From: Closterium sp. NIES-65
Taxonomy: Eukaryota > Streptophyta > Zygnematophyceae > Desmidiales > Closteriaceae
Direction: 5' to 3'
Assembly (NCBI GenBank): GCA_948144175.1
Contig: CANXME010002057.1
Span: forward strand, 209,501-273,500
DNA length: 64,000 nucleotides
The position numbers and the translations under genes are program-made. Positions 32,517 to 43,762 of the stretch are shown piece by piece. The notes under the pieces are model-generated. The model was not told the origin of the DNA. It ran no database searches and saw only the letters and a program-made list of their open reading frames with translations. Every line of letters begins with the position of its first letter. The first letter of the stretch is position 1.

Positions 32517-35149
32517 CACATGCAGGAGTACAGACATATATATAAAACTAGACAAACAAGAGCAGGTATATATATATGTCACAGTACAAGTGAAGTCAAG
32601 AGGAGAGCAAGTGAGGCAAGACAGGTACAAGACCCAGCTGGGTGCAAAAGCGCTGATGGTCACAAGGCGCGAGTGCCTTGGTGAACACATCAGCAGTGTT
32701 GGCCTCAGAGGCCACGTACGCAAGTCGCAACTGACCACGCTGCTGCAGCTCACGAGCAAGGAAGTAGCGGAGAGCAATGTGCTTCGTTCTATGCTCCAAG
32801 CGCTGCTCTCGACACAAGGCCAGCATGGCCTTGTTGTCTACGTACAACACTGGAGGAGAACGAGGCGGCTCTCCAAGGTCAGTCAGCAGGTAGGTGAGCC
32901 AGCGAAGCTCCTGTGCAGCCATGGCCCCGGCGTAGATCTCAGCCTCACAACTGGAGCCGAGAACCGAAGGCGAGCGAGTAGATCGCCACGAGACAGAGCC
33001 GGAACCAAGGCTGAAGGTGTAACCCTGTGACGACCGCTGCGTAGCCTGGTCGTCAGCCCAAGAAGCGTCCGCGTGGCCGGTAAGGACCACTGGACTCCGC
33101 CCTCCAAGCACTAGCCCCATGCCCGACGTACTGCACAGATAGCGCAATACCCTCTTCGCTGCAGCCATGTGCTCCGGTCTGTGTCTCCTAGGAGCAACAT
33201 AGCGTGCAAGAATGCTCAGAGGGTATGCAAGGTCAGGTCGTGTGCAGGTCATCAGGTACATGAGGCAGCCAACAAGCTCTGCATACGGACCACTCGACTC
33301 TACGGACTCATCCGAAGGCAGAGCTGAGAGTGAGTGGCGAGTAGGCAGAGGAGTGGCCTGAGGCGAGGAGTACGTAAAGCCGAAGCGCTGAAGGACCTGC
33401 TGCACCATGTGTGACTGAGTCAAGGTAATGGTGCGGCGTGCTCTGTCCCGAGTGATCTGCAAGCCAAGGTAGCTGCGCAGCTCACCCACGTCTGTACACG
33501 TGTGTCTCTTCAGCAGCTCGGACTTCACGTAGGCGAGTCCAGCAGTGTCCGCTGTGGCAAAGACCAAGTCGTCGACGTACACGAGGATGTAGAACGGCGG
33601 CAGGGAAGTGTCGGTGCGAAGAAACAGCGACGGGTCAGCAGTAGAAGGAGCAAACCCAAGAGCCGCAAGCGTAGTCCTCAGTGTGTCGTGCCACTCACGC
33701 GGTGCGTGGCGGAGACCGTAGACTGGCCGTCGGAGGCTCCACTGGGTGCCAGGAGGGAAAGTCCCAGTGAAGCCAGGTGGACGGCGAAGCCAGATCTCCT
33801 CGTGCAGGCTACCCTGCAAGAACGCAGTGCTGAAGTCGAGAGAGTGAAGCTCGTAATCGCGCTGAGCGGCTATGTGCAGCAGCACCCGAAGAGTAGTCAT
33901 CTTCGGGGTGGGAGAGAAGGTCTGAAAGTAGTCAACTCCCTGCCGCTGACTGAAGCCACGAGCAACGTACCGTGCCTTGAAGACAGGTGGAGAGCCCGGC
34001 AGCCGCTTCACCCTGAAGATCCACATGCCACTGACGATGTTCGCCCCAGGAGGGGGAACCGCGTCAACGTAGGTGCCTGTGGACTTCCAGGAAGCCATCT
34101 CTACATCCATAGCTGCCTGCCACTGAGAGGAGTAGGGACCCTCTACGGCCTCCGCGTAAGAACGCGGAGTCGGGATGTCTAGTGCATCCGGGTCTCCCTC
34201 AGGGGCAAGCAGTACAGACGCGAGATGAGGTGAAGCAGCCGCTGTAACTCCTCCTGCCTGTCCTCTAGGACGTCCGTGCCAAGAGCACACTCACCCCCGA
34301 CGGACGGAGGACAGACAGACGCAGACTCAGCAACAAGACTAGCAGCGTAGTCGAGACGACAGCGAGCAGCAAAGTCGACGAGCTCAGCGACAAGGGCAGA
34401 CGCAGCAGTGGACTCAAACGAGGGGTCAGTGACGACAGTAGCAAGGAGACGCGTGACAGTAGGACTGGCAGCACGAAGAGAATCCAACTCAGGGTCGGCA
34501 AGCGCAGGAAGAGAGGACTCAGGAGGAGAAGGCAAAGGGGCACGTAGAGGAGCAGTGGACGGACGCAAAGACATCCGGTGCGTGCCAGGGACAGGAGGAG
34601 GACGCTGACGCGAACTGCGACCACTAGCGCGAGCAGCACGAACAGGCGACGCGGGACGAGACGCAGGCTCACGACGCTCAGCAAGACCTCCAGTAGGACC
34701 AGTGTAAGGAGAGGGAGCAGGCAGTGGAGAGGAAGGCTCCAGCAGGGACTGCGACTGGACAGGCGGTGGACCCTCGACTGGAGGAGAAAGACCAAGAACC
34801 TGCTGCAGGAGCGGAACGAAGTACGGCCGAGGCCGCGCGGCAGCTCCAGACGCAGCAGGGACAGCACCAGCACCCTCAGCGACAGCACCAGCGCCACCCA
34901 CACCTCCAGCGGCAGGACCAACAGCAGTAGGCTCAGCACCAACGCCCTCAGCAGCTCCAGCTCTAGGAGGACCCGCAGGTCCAGCAGCTCCGGGACCGGC
35001 AGCACCCGCACCCTCGACGGTTGAAGAAGCTCCAGCTCCAGCTCCAGCAGCACCTCCAGACTCAGCAGCACGCCTCCAGCGGCGAGCGAACCACTCGCGC
35101 AGCTCCTGTGGAGAGAGGGGCTCCCGGCGAGACGCAGCAGCAGGAGAAA

Positions 35150-35405
35150 CCCCAGGCCCAGCAGCTCCAGACACAGCACCCCGAGACTCAGCAGCTCCCA
35201 GCTCAGCACCCCCAGGCTCAGCAGCTCCCAACCCAGCACCCCTAGACCCAGCACCTCCAGGCACAGCACCCCCCGGCTCAGCACCCCCAGGCTCCGCACC
35301 CTCCGCAGTAGCACCCTCAGGCCCAGCACCCCCAGCAGTAGCACCCCCAGGCTCAGCACCCCCGCGCACAGCACCCCCAGAGTCAGCACCCCCAGGCTCA
35401 GCACC
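35150..35405 (-). repeat. GGAEP-type repeat linker in E4
   Basis: Tandem 15-bp units in the integrase-RT linker. In this copy the sequence is also open in a second minus frame for almost 400 codons (34265-35446), a side effect of the repeat period being a multiple of three. Confidence 0.8.
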
Positions 35406-37439
35406 CGCAGCAGCACCAGAGTCACCAGTAACCTCGACCGGGTCAACGGCGTCTACCTGGGACACACCTGAGGGGGCAGGAACCTGAGGGGGGAGGGGGT
35501 CTACCGGGGGGGGAACCGGCACAAGGAAGTCCGGGGGAGGTGGGAGGGAAGGAGTGCGGTAGGGGAAGAGACGGTAGAAGGGGACTGACTCATCGAACGT
35601 GACGTCCTGGGAGGACAGAACACGACGAGAGGAGGGGTGGTAAAACTGCCACCCTGGGGCGTCAGTGGGGAAGCCAAGGAAGACACAGGGAGCAGCACGA
35701 GGGGACATCTTGTCCGCAGACAAGTCGCGGACAAACGCCCGAGATCCCCAGACACGGAACACAGACGCATCGCCAACCTTCCCCGTCCACAGCAAGGCTG
35801 GGGACATCGCAGGCCGAGAGACCCGGGGGTGAAGGTTGAGCTGATGCGCCGCGTACCTCACCGCAAACGGCCACAGAAAATGGGGGGCAGCCGCATGCAT
35901 CATGGACGTACGAGCGACATCCATGACCATGCCAATGCGGCGCTCAGCAATCCCATTTTGCTGTGGTGAGTCCGGAAGCGTGAAGGTCTGGCGGATCCCC
36001 CGTGCACGACAGTAGTCCCGCAGAAGGCGAGAAGAGAACTCTCCGCCTCTGTCCGAGTGCAGACGCAGAACAGGAAAGTCCGAGCAGAAGCTCTTCCTGA
36101 GCTGGAGACGAGCCTCGTGGATCCAGTCGATCAGCACCTCAGTGACCGCACCCTTGCTGCGCAAGGGGAGGACTGTGGTGTAACGCGAGTAGTCGTCAAC
36201 CACCAACAGGAAGTAGCGCTCGTAACCCTGCCCACGGACGGGGGCTGGGCCCCACACATCCATGTGAAGCGTCTGCAGGGGAGCCTCTGTCGGGGGGAAG
36301 TGGGAGGAGTGAGGAGTAGCCCGGAGGCGGCCCTCGACACAGGGGACACAGGAAGGTCCTGGCCCGGAGGGGAGAGGAGGGAGAGACTGGGGAAGACCAG
36401 AGACAAGGACACGGGAAGCCATGCTCCGAAGACGGGGCAAGGAGGGGTGGCCAAGACGGTGGTGCCACAGGAGAGTCTCGTGAGACAGGAGGCGACAAGA
36501 ACAGGGGGCAGGCTCAGGACCTGACCGGGACGCAGCAGCAAGCACCTGACCCGACGCAGCCACCTGACCAGACGCAGGGACAGGAGGAGACTCAACGGTC
36601 AGGGTGTAGAGACTCGACCCCGGCCGACGCGAGAACGTGGCCTGGTGTCGGCCTGTGCGTGCCTCCGTGCAGTGGGTCACCCGCTGACTCGCAGGAGTGA
36701 ACTGGTGAACCCCCACATCCTGCAGGTCCGCTCCACTCACCAAGTTCGTAGAGAACGAGGGAAGGTACAGACCCGACAGGGTGCCCGAAGGGGCAGCCGG
36801 ACACGGGAGGACAGTGGAGAAGTGAGACAGGACAGGACCCCCAGAGGGGTCAGCAAGGGAGACCGCAACCGGCCGGCCGAGCGGCGTAAGGGTAGTGCGG
36901 TCTCGAAAGAAGGAGCGAGAAGCTCCGGAGTCAAGTGTGAAAGTGAGGGAGGACGAGGACGACGCAGTACCTGAGAGCGCAGTCTCACCAGTACCTGAGA
37001 GCACAGACGCACTGGCACCTAGAGCAGCCGCCTCACAAGCACCTAGCGCAGCAGTACCAATGCCCGGGTCGGGCTGGAAACAACGGTAACCCTCATTCTC
37101 CTCACTATAATCCACAACATACATAGCAGCAAGGATAGCATCAAAATCAAGATCAAAGATCGCTACACCAGCCCTTAGAAGCTCATCCCAGCGAGGGATC
37201 TCACTAGCCCCAGGGAACTGCTGACGCCAAGCGTCCGTCAGGCGGCCAAAGCAGCGCTGGGTGGCGTGGGCACCCCCACACTGCTCACCCGCGCGGTCGC
37301 CGGAACGAAGAACGTAGGTGCAGGGACCAGTTACCCCACCCCTCTGACGCCCAGCGTACCACTCACGAAGCTGCTGAGGCGGAGGGATGTCCCGCGAGCG
37401 CTGCTGCTGCTGCCGCTGCGAGCGCTGGCCACCACCACC

Positions 37440-37690
37440 GCCGCTACGCTGCTGGGTACCACCTCGACCAGCTCCACCTCCTCCACCACCACCGCCTCCT
37501 CCGCTGCCGCCTCCACCGCCTCCACCTCCGCCGCCTCCACCTCCGCCGCTGCCTCCACCACCACCGCTGGCACCACCACCACCGTCTCCGCCGCTGCTGC
37601 CACCACCACCACCACCCCCGCCACTATTCCCGCCGCCACCCCCACTCCCTCCGCCGCCACCGCCGCCACCGCCACCGCCCCCTCCAGCTC
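37440..37690 (-). repeat. Poly-glycine tract in E4 Gag
   Basis: Imperfect ccaccgccg repeats encode an almost pure Gly/Ser run on the minus strand and Pro runs on the other. Equivalent tracts are at about 4620-4860 (E1) and 25480-25680 (E2). E5 has a shorter one at about 12000-12090. Confidence 0.85.
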
Positions 37691-38589
37691 CACCCGCGCC
37701 CTTGCCCCCCTTGCCCTTGCTGGAGCGACGTCTCCCACTAGGGGCAGACGCCGCGCCGACCGACTCAAGACCAAGCAGGTCGGCAGCAGCAGCAGAGGCA
37801 ACAGAGGGCAGCAAGGGGGAAGGAGAGCACCCCTCAAAGATGGGGGTGCGAGGGTCACCACGAGAAGCACCTACAGCGACTATGCTCTTCTCCGCTGCGA
37901 GGAGGGCCTTCTCGAGGAGGTCGACGGTGAGGGTGGTGGGACAGACTGCGAGAAAGTGGTCCCTGACGACGCGAAGGGAGTCAGGGAGGCGCGCGACTAC
38001 GTAGTAGAGAGCGATGTACATGGGGGGGGGGGGTTCTTAGCGCAGAACTCAGCAGGAAGGGCGGCGCGGTAGCGAGTGTCACTAGTGCGGAGGTGCGTAA
38101 TGAGGTCAGCGACAGTGGGAAAGGCAGAGAGGTCAGGAAAGAGGTAGGGAAGCATGAGACGGCTCAGTGCGGCAGTGGCAGGGGAGGAGTAGCGCGCAAC
38201 TACAGCGTCGTACAAGGTCTGAGCACTCTTGTACTGACTAAAGTGCGCACGCTCAGAGGTAGGGAGGTGGCGACGCACAGCAAGACGTGCAGCAGCATCG
38301 CGGGTGGCCCACTTAGAGCGGACAGTGGGATCAGCATCAGAGGAACAGGAGCAGGAGAGGCGCCAGAGGTGAGGTCAAAGAGAGAAAGGTCGTCAGCCCT
38401 GTCGCACTGTAAGAACAGCTGCAGGTCGTCTAACCAGACCTCAAAATCAATGGCGCGACCCTCAGCGTCAAAAGCTAGGACACTAGGGGTAGCCATGGCG
38501 ACGACAGCGACGCAGTGCAAGCAGTAGGGAAAGAGCTCGCAGTGTCAGTGGGACTGTGCTCACCAGGCAGGGCAGGTCGTGCAGCTATG

Positions 38590-39470
38590 CAGAAAGGCGG
38601 CTCAGCGACCGGGCGGCTCGGGTGCACAGCGGCTCGGCTCCCGGGCGGCTCGGCGGCTGGGCGGCTCGGGCGCAGGGCGGCTCGGCTCCCGGGCGGCTCG
38701 GCGGCAGGGCGGCTCAGGTGCAGGGCGGCTCGGCAGCAGGGCGGCTCGGGTCCCGGGCGGCTCGGCGTTGGGCGGCTCGGCTCCCGGGGGGTTCGGCTGC
38801 TGGGGCGGCTCTGCTGCTGGGGCGGCTCGGCAGGGAGATGCAGGGGCGGGGCCGTCAGGTGCAGCGGCGGGTCGACCGGTGCAGCGGCGGGCCGGCAGGT
38901 GCAGTGGCGGGGCCGTAGGGTGCAGCGGCGGGCCGACCAGATGGGGCGGCGGGCCGTAGGGTGCAGCGGCGGGCCGTGGGGTGCAGCAGCGGGCCGGCAG
39001 GTGCAGCGGCGGGGCCGTCAGGTGAAGCGGCGGGCTGCTGGGTGCAGCAGCGGGCCGGCAGGTGCAGCGGCGGGCCGGCATATGCAGCGGCGGGCCGGCA
39101 GGTGCAGCGGCGGGCCGGCAGGTGCAGCGGCGGGGCCGTCAGGTGAGGCGGCGGGCCGTAGGGTGCAGCGGCGGGCCGTAGGGTGCAGCGGCGGAGCCGG
39201 CGGTGGGGCCGCGTCAGGGGAGGCGGCGGGGCCGCGTAAAGCAGGCGGCGGAGCCGCGACGAAGCGGGCGGCAGGGCCGCGTCAGAGCCGGCGGAGCGGG
39301 GCCGCGTCAGTGGAGGCGGCGGGGCCGCGTCAAGCAGGCGGCGGGGCCGCGACGAAGCTGGCGGCAGGGCCGCGTCAGAGCCGGCGGCGGGGCCGCGCCA
39401 AGCAGGCGGCGGGACCGCGATCAGGAGGGGTGGCGGGGCCGCGTATGAGGGACAGCGGGGCCGCGAAGGA
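38590..39470 (-). repeat. GC-rich tandem-repeat leader of E4
   Basis: The same two-block organisation as E1: ggcggctcgg units (38590-38830), then gtgcagcggcgggcc units (38850-39190), then ggcggggccgcg units to about 39450. Open frames here reflect composition. Confidence 0.85.
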
Positions 39471-39474
39471 AATG

Positions 39475-39575
39475 GCGACCCGAGGGGTCGCTAAAAAAAA
39501 AAAGGGCGCGCCTCGGGGCGCGCTTCGGTGGGCCCTAAAAAAAAACAGTCCTAAGGAAGGACCCGCTCTATACCA
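39475..39575 (-). promoter_or_regulatory. E4 primer-binding site and hairpin cluster
   Basis: Hairpins at 39475-39491, 39506-39523 and 39548-39562, and primer site at 39565-39575 (minus TGGTATAGAGC). Order, spacing and A-runs match E1. Confidence 0.75.
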
Positions 39576-39709
39576 TGTCAAAGAAGTGAACAGGAAAAAT
39601 GAATGAACTAGCAGTGAAATGAGTACAAGTAGGAAACCCTAGAATTGTGTACCCCCTATAGGCTAACCCACTGTAGCCTACACAAGCATAACATATATAA
39701 TGTTTGACA
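39576..39709 (-). repeat. E4 5' LTR
   Basis: 134 bp, one difference from the 3' LTR. Followed by TGTCC (39710-39714). Confidence 0.93.
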
Positions 39710-39714
39710 TGTCC

Positions 39715-39892
39715 TTGATGTCCCGCTGCCTTTGTCAGGTCAAAGGTCGCTGACCTTTGACTTTCACGTAACCTCCAGCGTTTACTTCAACCTCCGAGGG
39801 TTGACTCGCTGGTGCCTCGATATGATATGCTTCGCTTGTGCCTTGGTGTTTCGACACGATAGAAGCGTTTTTTGGATCGATTGTTTCCAACA
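39715..39892 (-). repeat. Outer part of the E3 5' LTR
   Basis: Continuation of the LTR interrupted by E4. It ends TTTCCAACA and is followed by the ATCTT duplication (39893-39897). It contains 34 bp (about 39813-39846) absent from the 3' LTR. Confidence 0.92.
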
Positions 39893-39897
39893 ATCTT

Positions 39898-40694
39898 TAC
39901 ACAACATATATTTATGAGGTTTACCGTGCACCTTGCCATCGTGTGGAATGGGGTATTCATGGCAAGGTGTATTTCATTACAGCATCTAAACAATTTCTAG
40001 TCCGATCTCGATCAACTCATTTACAGAGATGGCCAACAGAGTCAAGCGACAGGTGCTTCGCCAGCAAACAGTCCGGTAGACAACGTGGGCCGTTCATTTG
40101 ATTGCAGGGCAGACAACACGGCACCATCCATCCATCATCTCATATCATCACCCCTGTTCTCCTCCCGTCCGAACGAACGACTTTCCCGGTCACCATACCC
40201 GCACCTGTCGACATGGTTTGGTTTACTGGTCGGTGGGAAGACATACACGTCCAGGTTGCAGGTTCATTGCAGAATGGTGGTTGATGATGGTGAGTCTGCT
40301 ATCTCGCCAAGATTGACGGTGATTGACGTGACGATGGTATTGCCAAGGGACTTGCGGTGATAGGACGATGCATTGGCGATTTTAGGAGGTGAAATGCCAG
40401 CAGCAGTAACGGCTGCAAGCAAGTATCCGCGACTGTCGTAGTTAGTCGCTGCCGTTTCCCCTGTCGCTGTTTTTGCGGAAAAGCATTTCGTTTCCCGTGG
40501 CTCTTTAATTATTCACTCGTGATCTCCAATCAGTGCCGTTAATGAAAGCCGCCTTTAGTTTCCGCGACGTGTCATAATGGCCGAAGTTAGTCCGTGGAGT
40601 TTGGGCTGCGTCGTTGGAGTGCGTACTCGTTTTCACCTCTCATTTTCGCGAATGTGTCACCCGCAAGAGCCGTCCTTATCCAGCTAATCCACAA

Positions 40695-40735
<41 letters not shown>

Positions 40736-41179
40736 CCAGATTTTGAATCATTAGGCCTTCGCGAATGTCATCGGCAAGAGCCGCCTTTTTCCAGCTAAAC
40801 CAGCATCCGCTTCGTTTCAAATCTTTATCAGTCGGAGCGTCTCGTCGCGTAGCATTATTTCTATAGCAAGTGGGATTTTGCGGTTACCGCTGCTCGAGGA
40901 GGCATAAAACCTCAATTGCACGGCAGCAACCCCCGTCTGACGGGGTTTTACACGGCAGGATCAGCGACGAACAAATCAACGACACAACCCCCGTCTGACT
41001 CAGTTACTTCCTGTGCCAGAACTGGGTTAAGTAGGGCATTGGCAAATTGTACCGCTTCTTGAAGACCGGACACATAGACGCATTGGCATACTTACCCTCC
41101 AGTGATATTTTAGAGATCCTTACATTAGGAGCCTCGTTACATTCACCCGGGAGCCTCCGTCTGACTCGCTGCTCCCGTC
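39898..41179. other. Intergenic region and RLCK promoter
   Basis: No gene recognised. It holds a run of about 46 T (near 40699-40736), a duplicated segment around that run, and a CCCC-gtctgac-GGGG hairpin near 40930 followed by a second cccccgtctgac copy near 40988. The last few hundred bases should include the promoter and 5' UTR of the kinase gene. Confidence 0.5.
40648..40808. repeat. Diverged direct repeat on both sides of a poly-T run
   Basis: About 50 bp starting cgcgaatgt and containing caagagccg and ccagctaa occurs at 40648-40697 and again at 40760-40808. The T run and a short unique segment lie between. Confidence 0.7.
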
Positions 41180-43693
41180 ATGGGGAGCTGCATGTCAGTC
41201 GAGGTAACGGTCGACAAGAAGGGATCTTCCACGAACCTTCGCAGCTCCGCGTCGTCCGCCACGTCAGCCGGAAAGAAGAGCTCCGCCGGCTCAGATGCTC
41301 CAAAGAAGAGCTCCGCAGGTTCCGGCGCGAGTTCCGCTCCCATCGTCTCCAATTCGTCAGCCTCAGGTACGGCCGAGACTTGCCGGTTGTATCATTGTCC
41401 TGGGGTCAACAGTTACCGTTGTCGCGCATTCCGGGGTGCACTTGACGCAGATTTTGCTGTTACCATCGTCGCGGATTTCGCAGTTACAAATGTCGCGGAT
41501 TTTCCAGATACCGTTGTCGCGGATCTCCTGAAGTGTACATTCCGTGGGTGCCGGTCGAACGAATCTCGAATCAGTAATAACACTGGTCCTCATGGAAAAA
41601 AAGCGAGCCTTCCCGGCCAGCCATTGGCCACTCTGTGCCGCGCACACGCCATAACCCTCTGAGAATCTTCCAAACATAACCCACTCCGCACGCGCACCGC
41701 CAGCAGTGCTGGCGCAGGCTTTTGAGCTGACAGAGAGTCGTCGTGCCGTCCCCCCTGATGCAGGCCTTCCGATTCTGCTGCCGTCCCGCCTGACGCAGGC
41801 TTCTCCGCTTCTCCTCCCGGCCCCCCTGACACCCCGCCGCAGGAACCTCACAACAACGACCACGAGCACCAGCCCTGCTGCAAGCTCTTGAGTTCACCAT
41901 CATCAATCCGTTCCCTCTCCGCTTCTCCTCCCGTTTCCACTAACGCCCTCCCCACAGGAGGCGTCACAACGACCAACAGCAGCGGGCCTGGTGGCGGCGG
42001 CGCGGGCAGCGCAAAGAAGTTCAAACTAGCAGAGCTGAAGGCGGCGACGAACTCGTTCAGCAAGAAGGGCGTGCTGGGCGAGGGCAGCTTCGGGGAGGTG
42101 TATCGGGGCACGCTGACGGACAAGGTGACGGGCGAGGTGACCAAGGTGGCTGTCAAAATGCTCAACGCGGAGAGCTCCCAGGGCATGGACGAGTGGCTGG
42201 TGAGTGAATGTAAACGGTCAGGTTCACATGGGCGGCTTCGGGTTGTTGTGAGGGACATTGAACGACAAGGCTAGAAGGGGAGTTGACCCGGAGAGCTCCC
42301 AGGGCATGGACGCGTGGGTGGTGAGTGGGTGGTGAGTGGAGTCGGAAGGAGCAGGGGTTGAGGGCAGCTATGGGGAGGTGCTCTAAGGGATCCTGAGTGA
42401 CAAGGCTACAGGGTGGGCATTAAGACGAGGCTCAAAAGGAAGGGCAGCAATGTGAAGGTATATCTGGGGGAGACACTGAGTGACAGGGCGACGGGCCAGG
42501 TGACCAAGGTGTCTGTAAAGTTCTGACGGACTCTTGTTGACTCTCGTTGACTCTGGTCCGCTGACCATCTGTCACACAACTAAACACCTCATTTGACCCG
42601 CTCCTCTCTACCACCTGCCGCCTCAACCCACCTGTCACAACCTTCCCCTTCCAGGCGGAAGTGCTGCTCTTGCCGAGCCTGAACCACCCGAACCTGGTGC
42701 GCCTGGTGGGGTACTGCGCGGAGAAGGGCGAGGCGCTGCTGGTGTACGAGCTCTGTGAAAACGGCAGCCTCGACGACAAGCTATTCCCCTGTGAGTCGCT
42801 CTTTCTTTGTATCGCGCCTACGTCTTCTTGCTCTCCCCTCAGCTTGTCTCTCCCCTTAATTGTCCCAGCCCTCTCACACTTCACCCCCTCCCCCCTCAGC
42901 CCCTCCCCCCTCAGCCCCTCAACCCCTTACCCCTCAACCCCTCAGCCCTCACCCCCTCCCTCTAACGCCCTCCCCTTCAACTCTTCAACTCCTCATCCTT
43001 TAATCCCCTCCTCTCAGCGCACGTGACTGGAAATCGCGCCTGCAACTAGCTCTCCGATCATCTTGTCCCCCCTTTCCTCTCGTTTTTTGGTAGGTTGATT
43101 GTGACTTTTCACAAAATCAACCTTAAAAAAAAAAAAAAAAACTGGAATTAGCGCCTGCAACTAGCTCTCCTCTCATTCCCACGCGCTCTCACAATTCACC
43201 ACCTCCCCCCTCCCCACCCACACATCCCCTGCCCAGCGCGCATGGAGGAGGCGTTCGACTGGATCTCCTCCGACAGGAACTAGCGCCTGCGACTAGCTCT
43301 CCACTCACCTTCTCCCCCCTCCTCTCCTCTCCTTTCTCCGCCTTTTCACCCTCCACCCACTCCCCCTTCACCCCCCTTACCTCCCTGCACAACCCCCAGC
43401 GCGCATGGAGGAGGCATTTGACTGGAACTCGTGGCTGCGGGTGGTGCAGGGCACAGCGGGTTTGATTTGACTGAAACCCCCTTTCCCCCTCCACAACCCC
43501 CTCCCCCTGTGCACAATTTCCCCCCCCAGCGCGCATGGAGGAGGTGTTTGACTGGAACTCGCGGCTGAAAGTGGTGCAAGGTACAGCGGGCGCGCTGGTG
43601 CATCTGCACGAGCACAACGTCATTCACCGCGACCTGAAACCGTCCAACATCCTGCTGGGAGATGTGAGGAGCGAGGGACGTATGGGTTGAGGG

Positions 43694-43762
<69 letters not shown>

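Larger units (their letters stand above)
32596..38496 (-). pseudogene. E4 gag-pol, best preserved of its family here
   Basis: Gag begins at the ATG complementary to 38494-38496. Frame changes occur near 38340 and in a G homopolymer near 38022-38032. From 38021 to 34179 one frame runs 1280 codons through poly-Gly, the CCHC motif (CTYVLRSG...CGGAHATQRC), protease DSGA, the integrase HHCC region (WHHRLGHPS), HSDRGGEF, QQNGIAERR, the GGAEP linker and the start of the reverse transcriptase region. A 7-bp deletion relative to E1 (near 34240) shifts the frame. RT with YVDD (near 33575) and RNase H (GHADASWADD) continue in the frame that ends at 32596. No single product is possible as read. Confidence 0.9.
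32251..39709 (-). mobile_element. Ty1/copia retrotransposon E4, complete and recent
   Basis: 134-bp LTRs (32251-32384 and 39576-39709; TGTCAAAGAAG...TGTTTGACA) differ at a single position (agttaaa versus agtgaaa). Target duplication TGTCC at 32246-32250 and 39710-39714. Inserted within the E3 5' LTR in the same orientation. Closest relative in the window is E1. It carries the longest uninterrupted pol frame of its family here, but still has frameshifts. Confidence 0.95.
18070..39892 (-). mobile_element. Ty1/copia retrotransposon E3 of a second lineage, split by three later insertions
   Basis: E3 carries long LTRs with 6-bp inverted ends (TGTTGG...CCAACA) and is flanked by ATCTT (18065-18069 and 39893-39897). 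Read on the minus strand it runs 5' LTR (39892-39715 plus 32250-31981), primer site TGGTATGAGAGC (31969-31980, one mismatch to the plant initiator-Met site), Gag, protease, integrase, reverse transcriptase (interrupted), RNase H, then 3' LTR (19351-18070, itself interrupted). After removal of E2, E4 and the hAT-like element about 6.1 kb remain. Its proteins are only distantly like those of the E1/E2/E4/E5 lineage, with a classical zinc knuckle in Gag. Confidence 0.95.
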
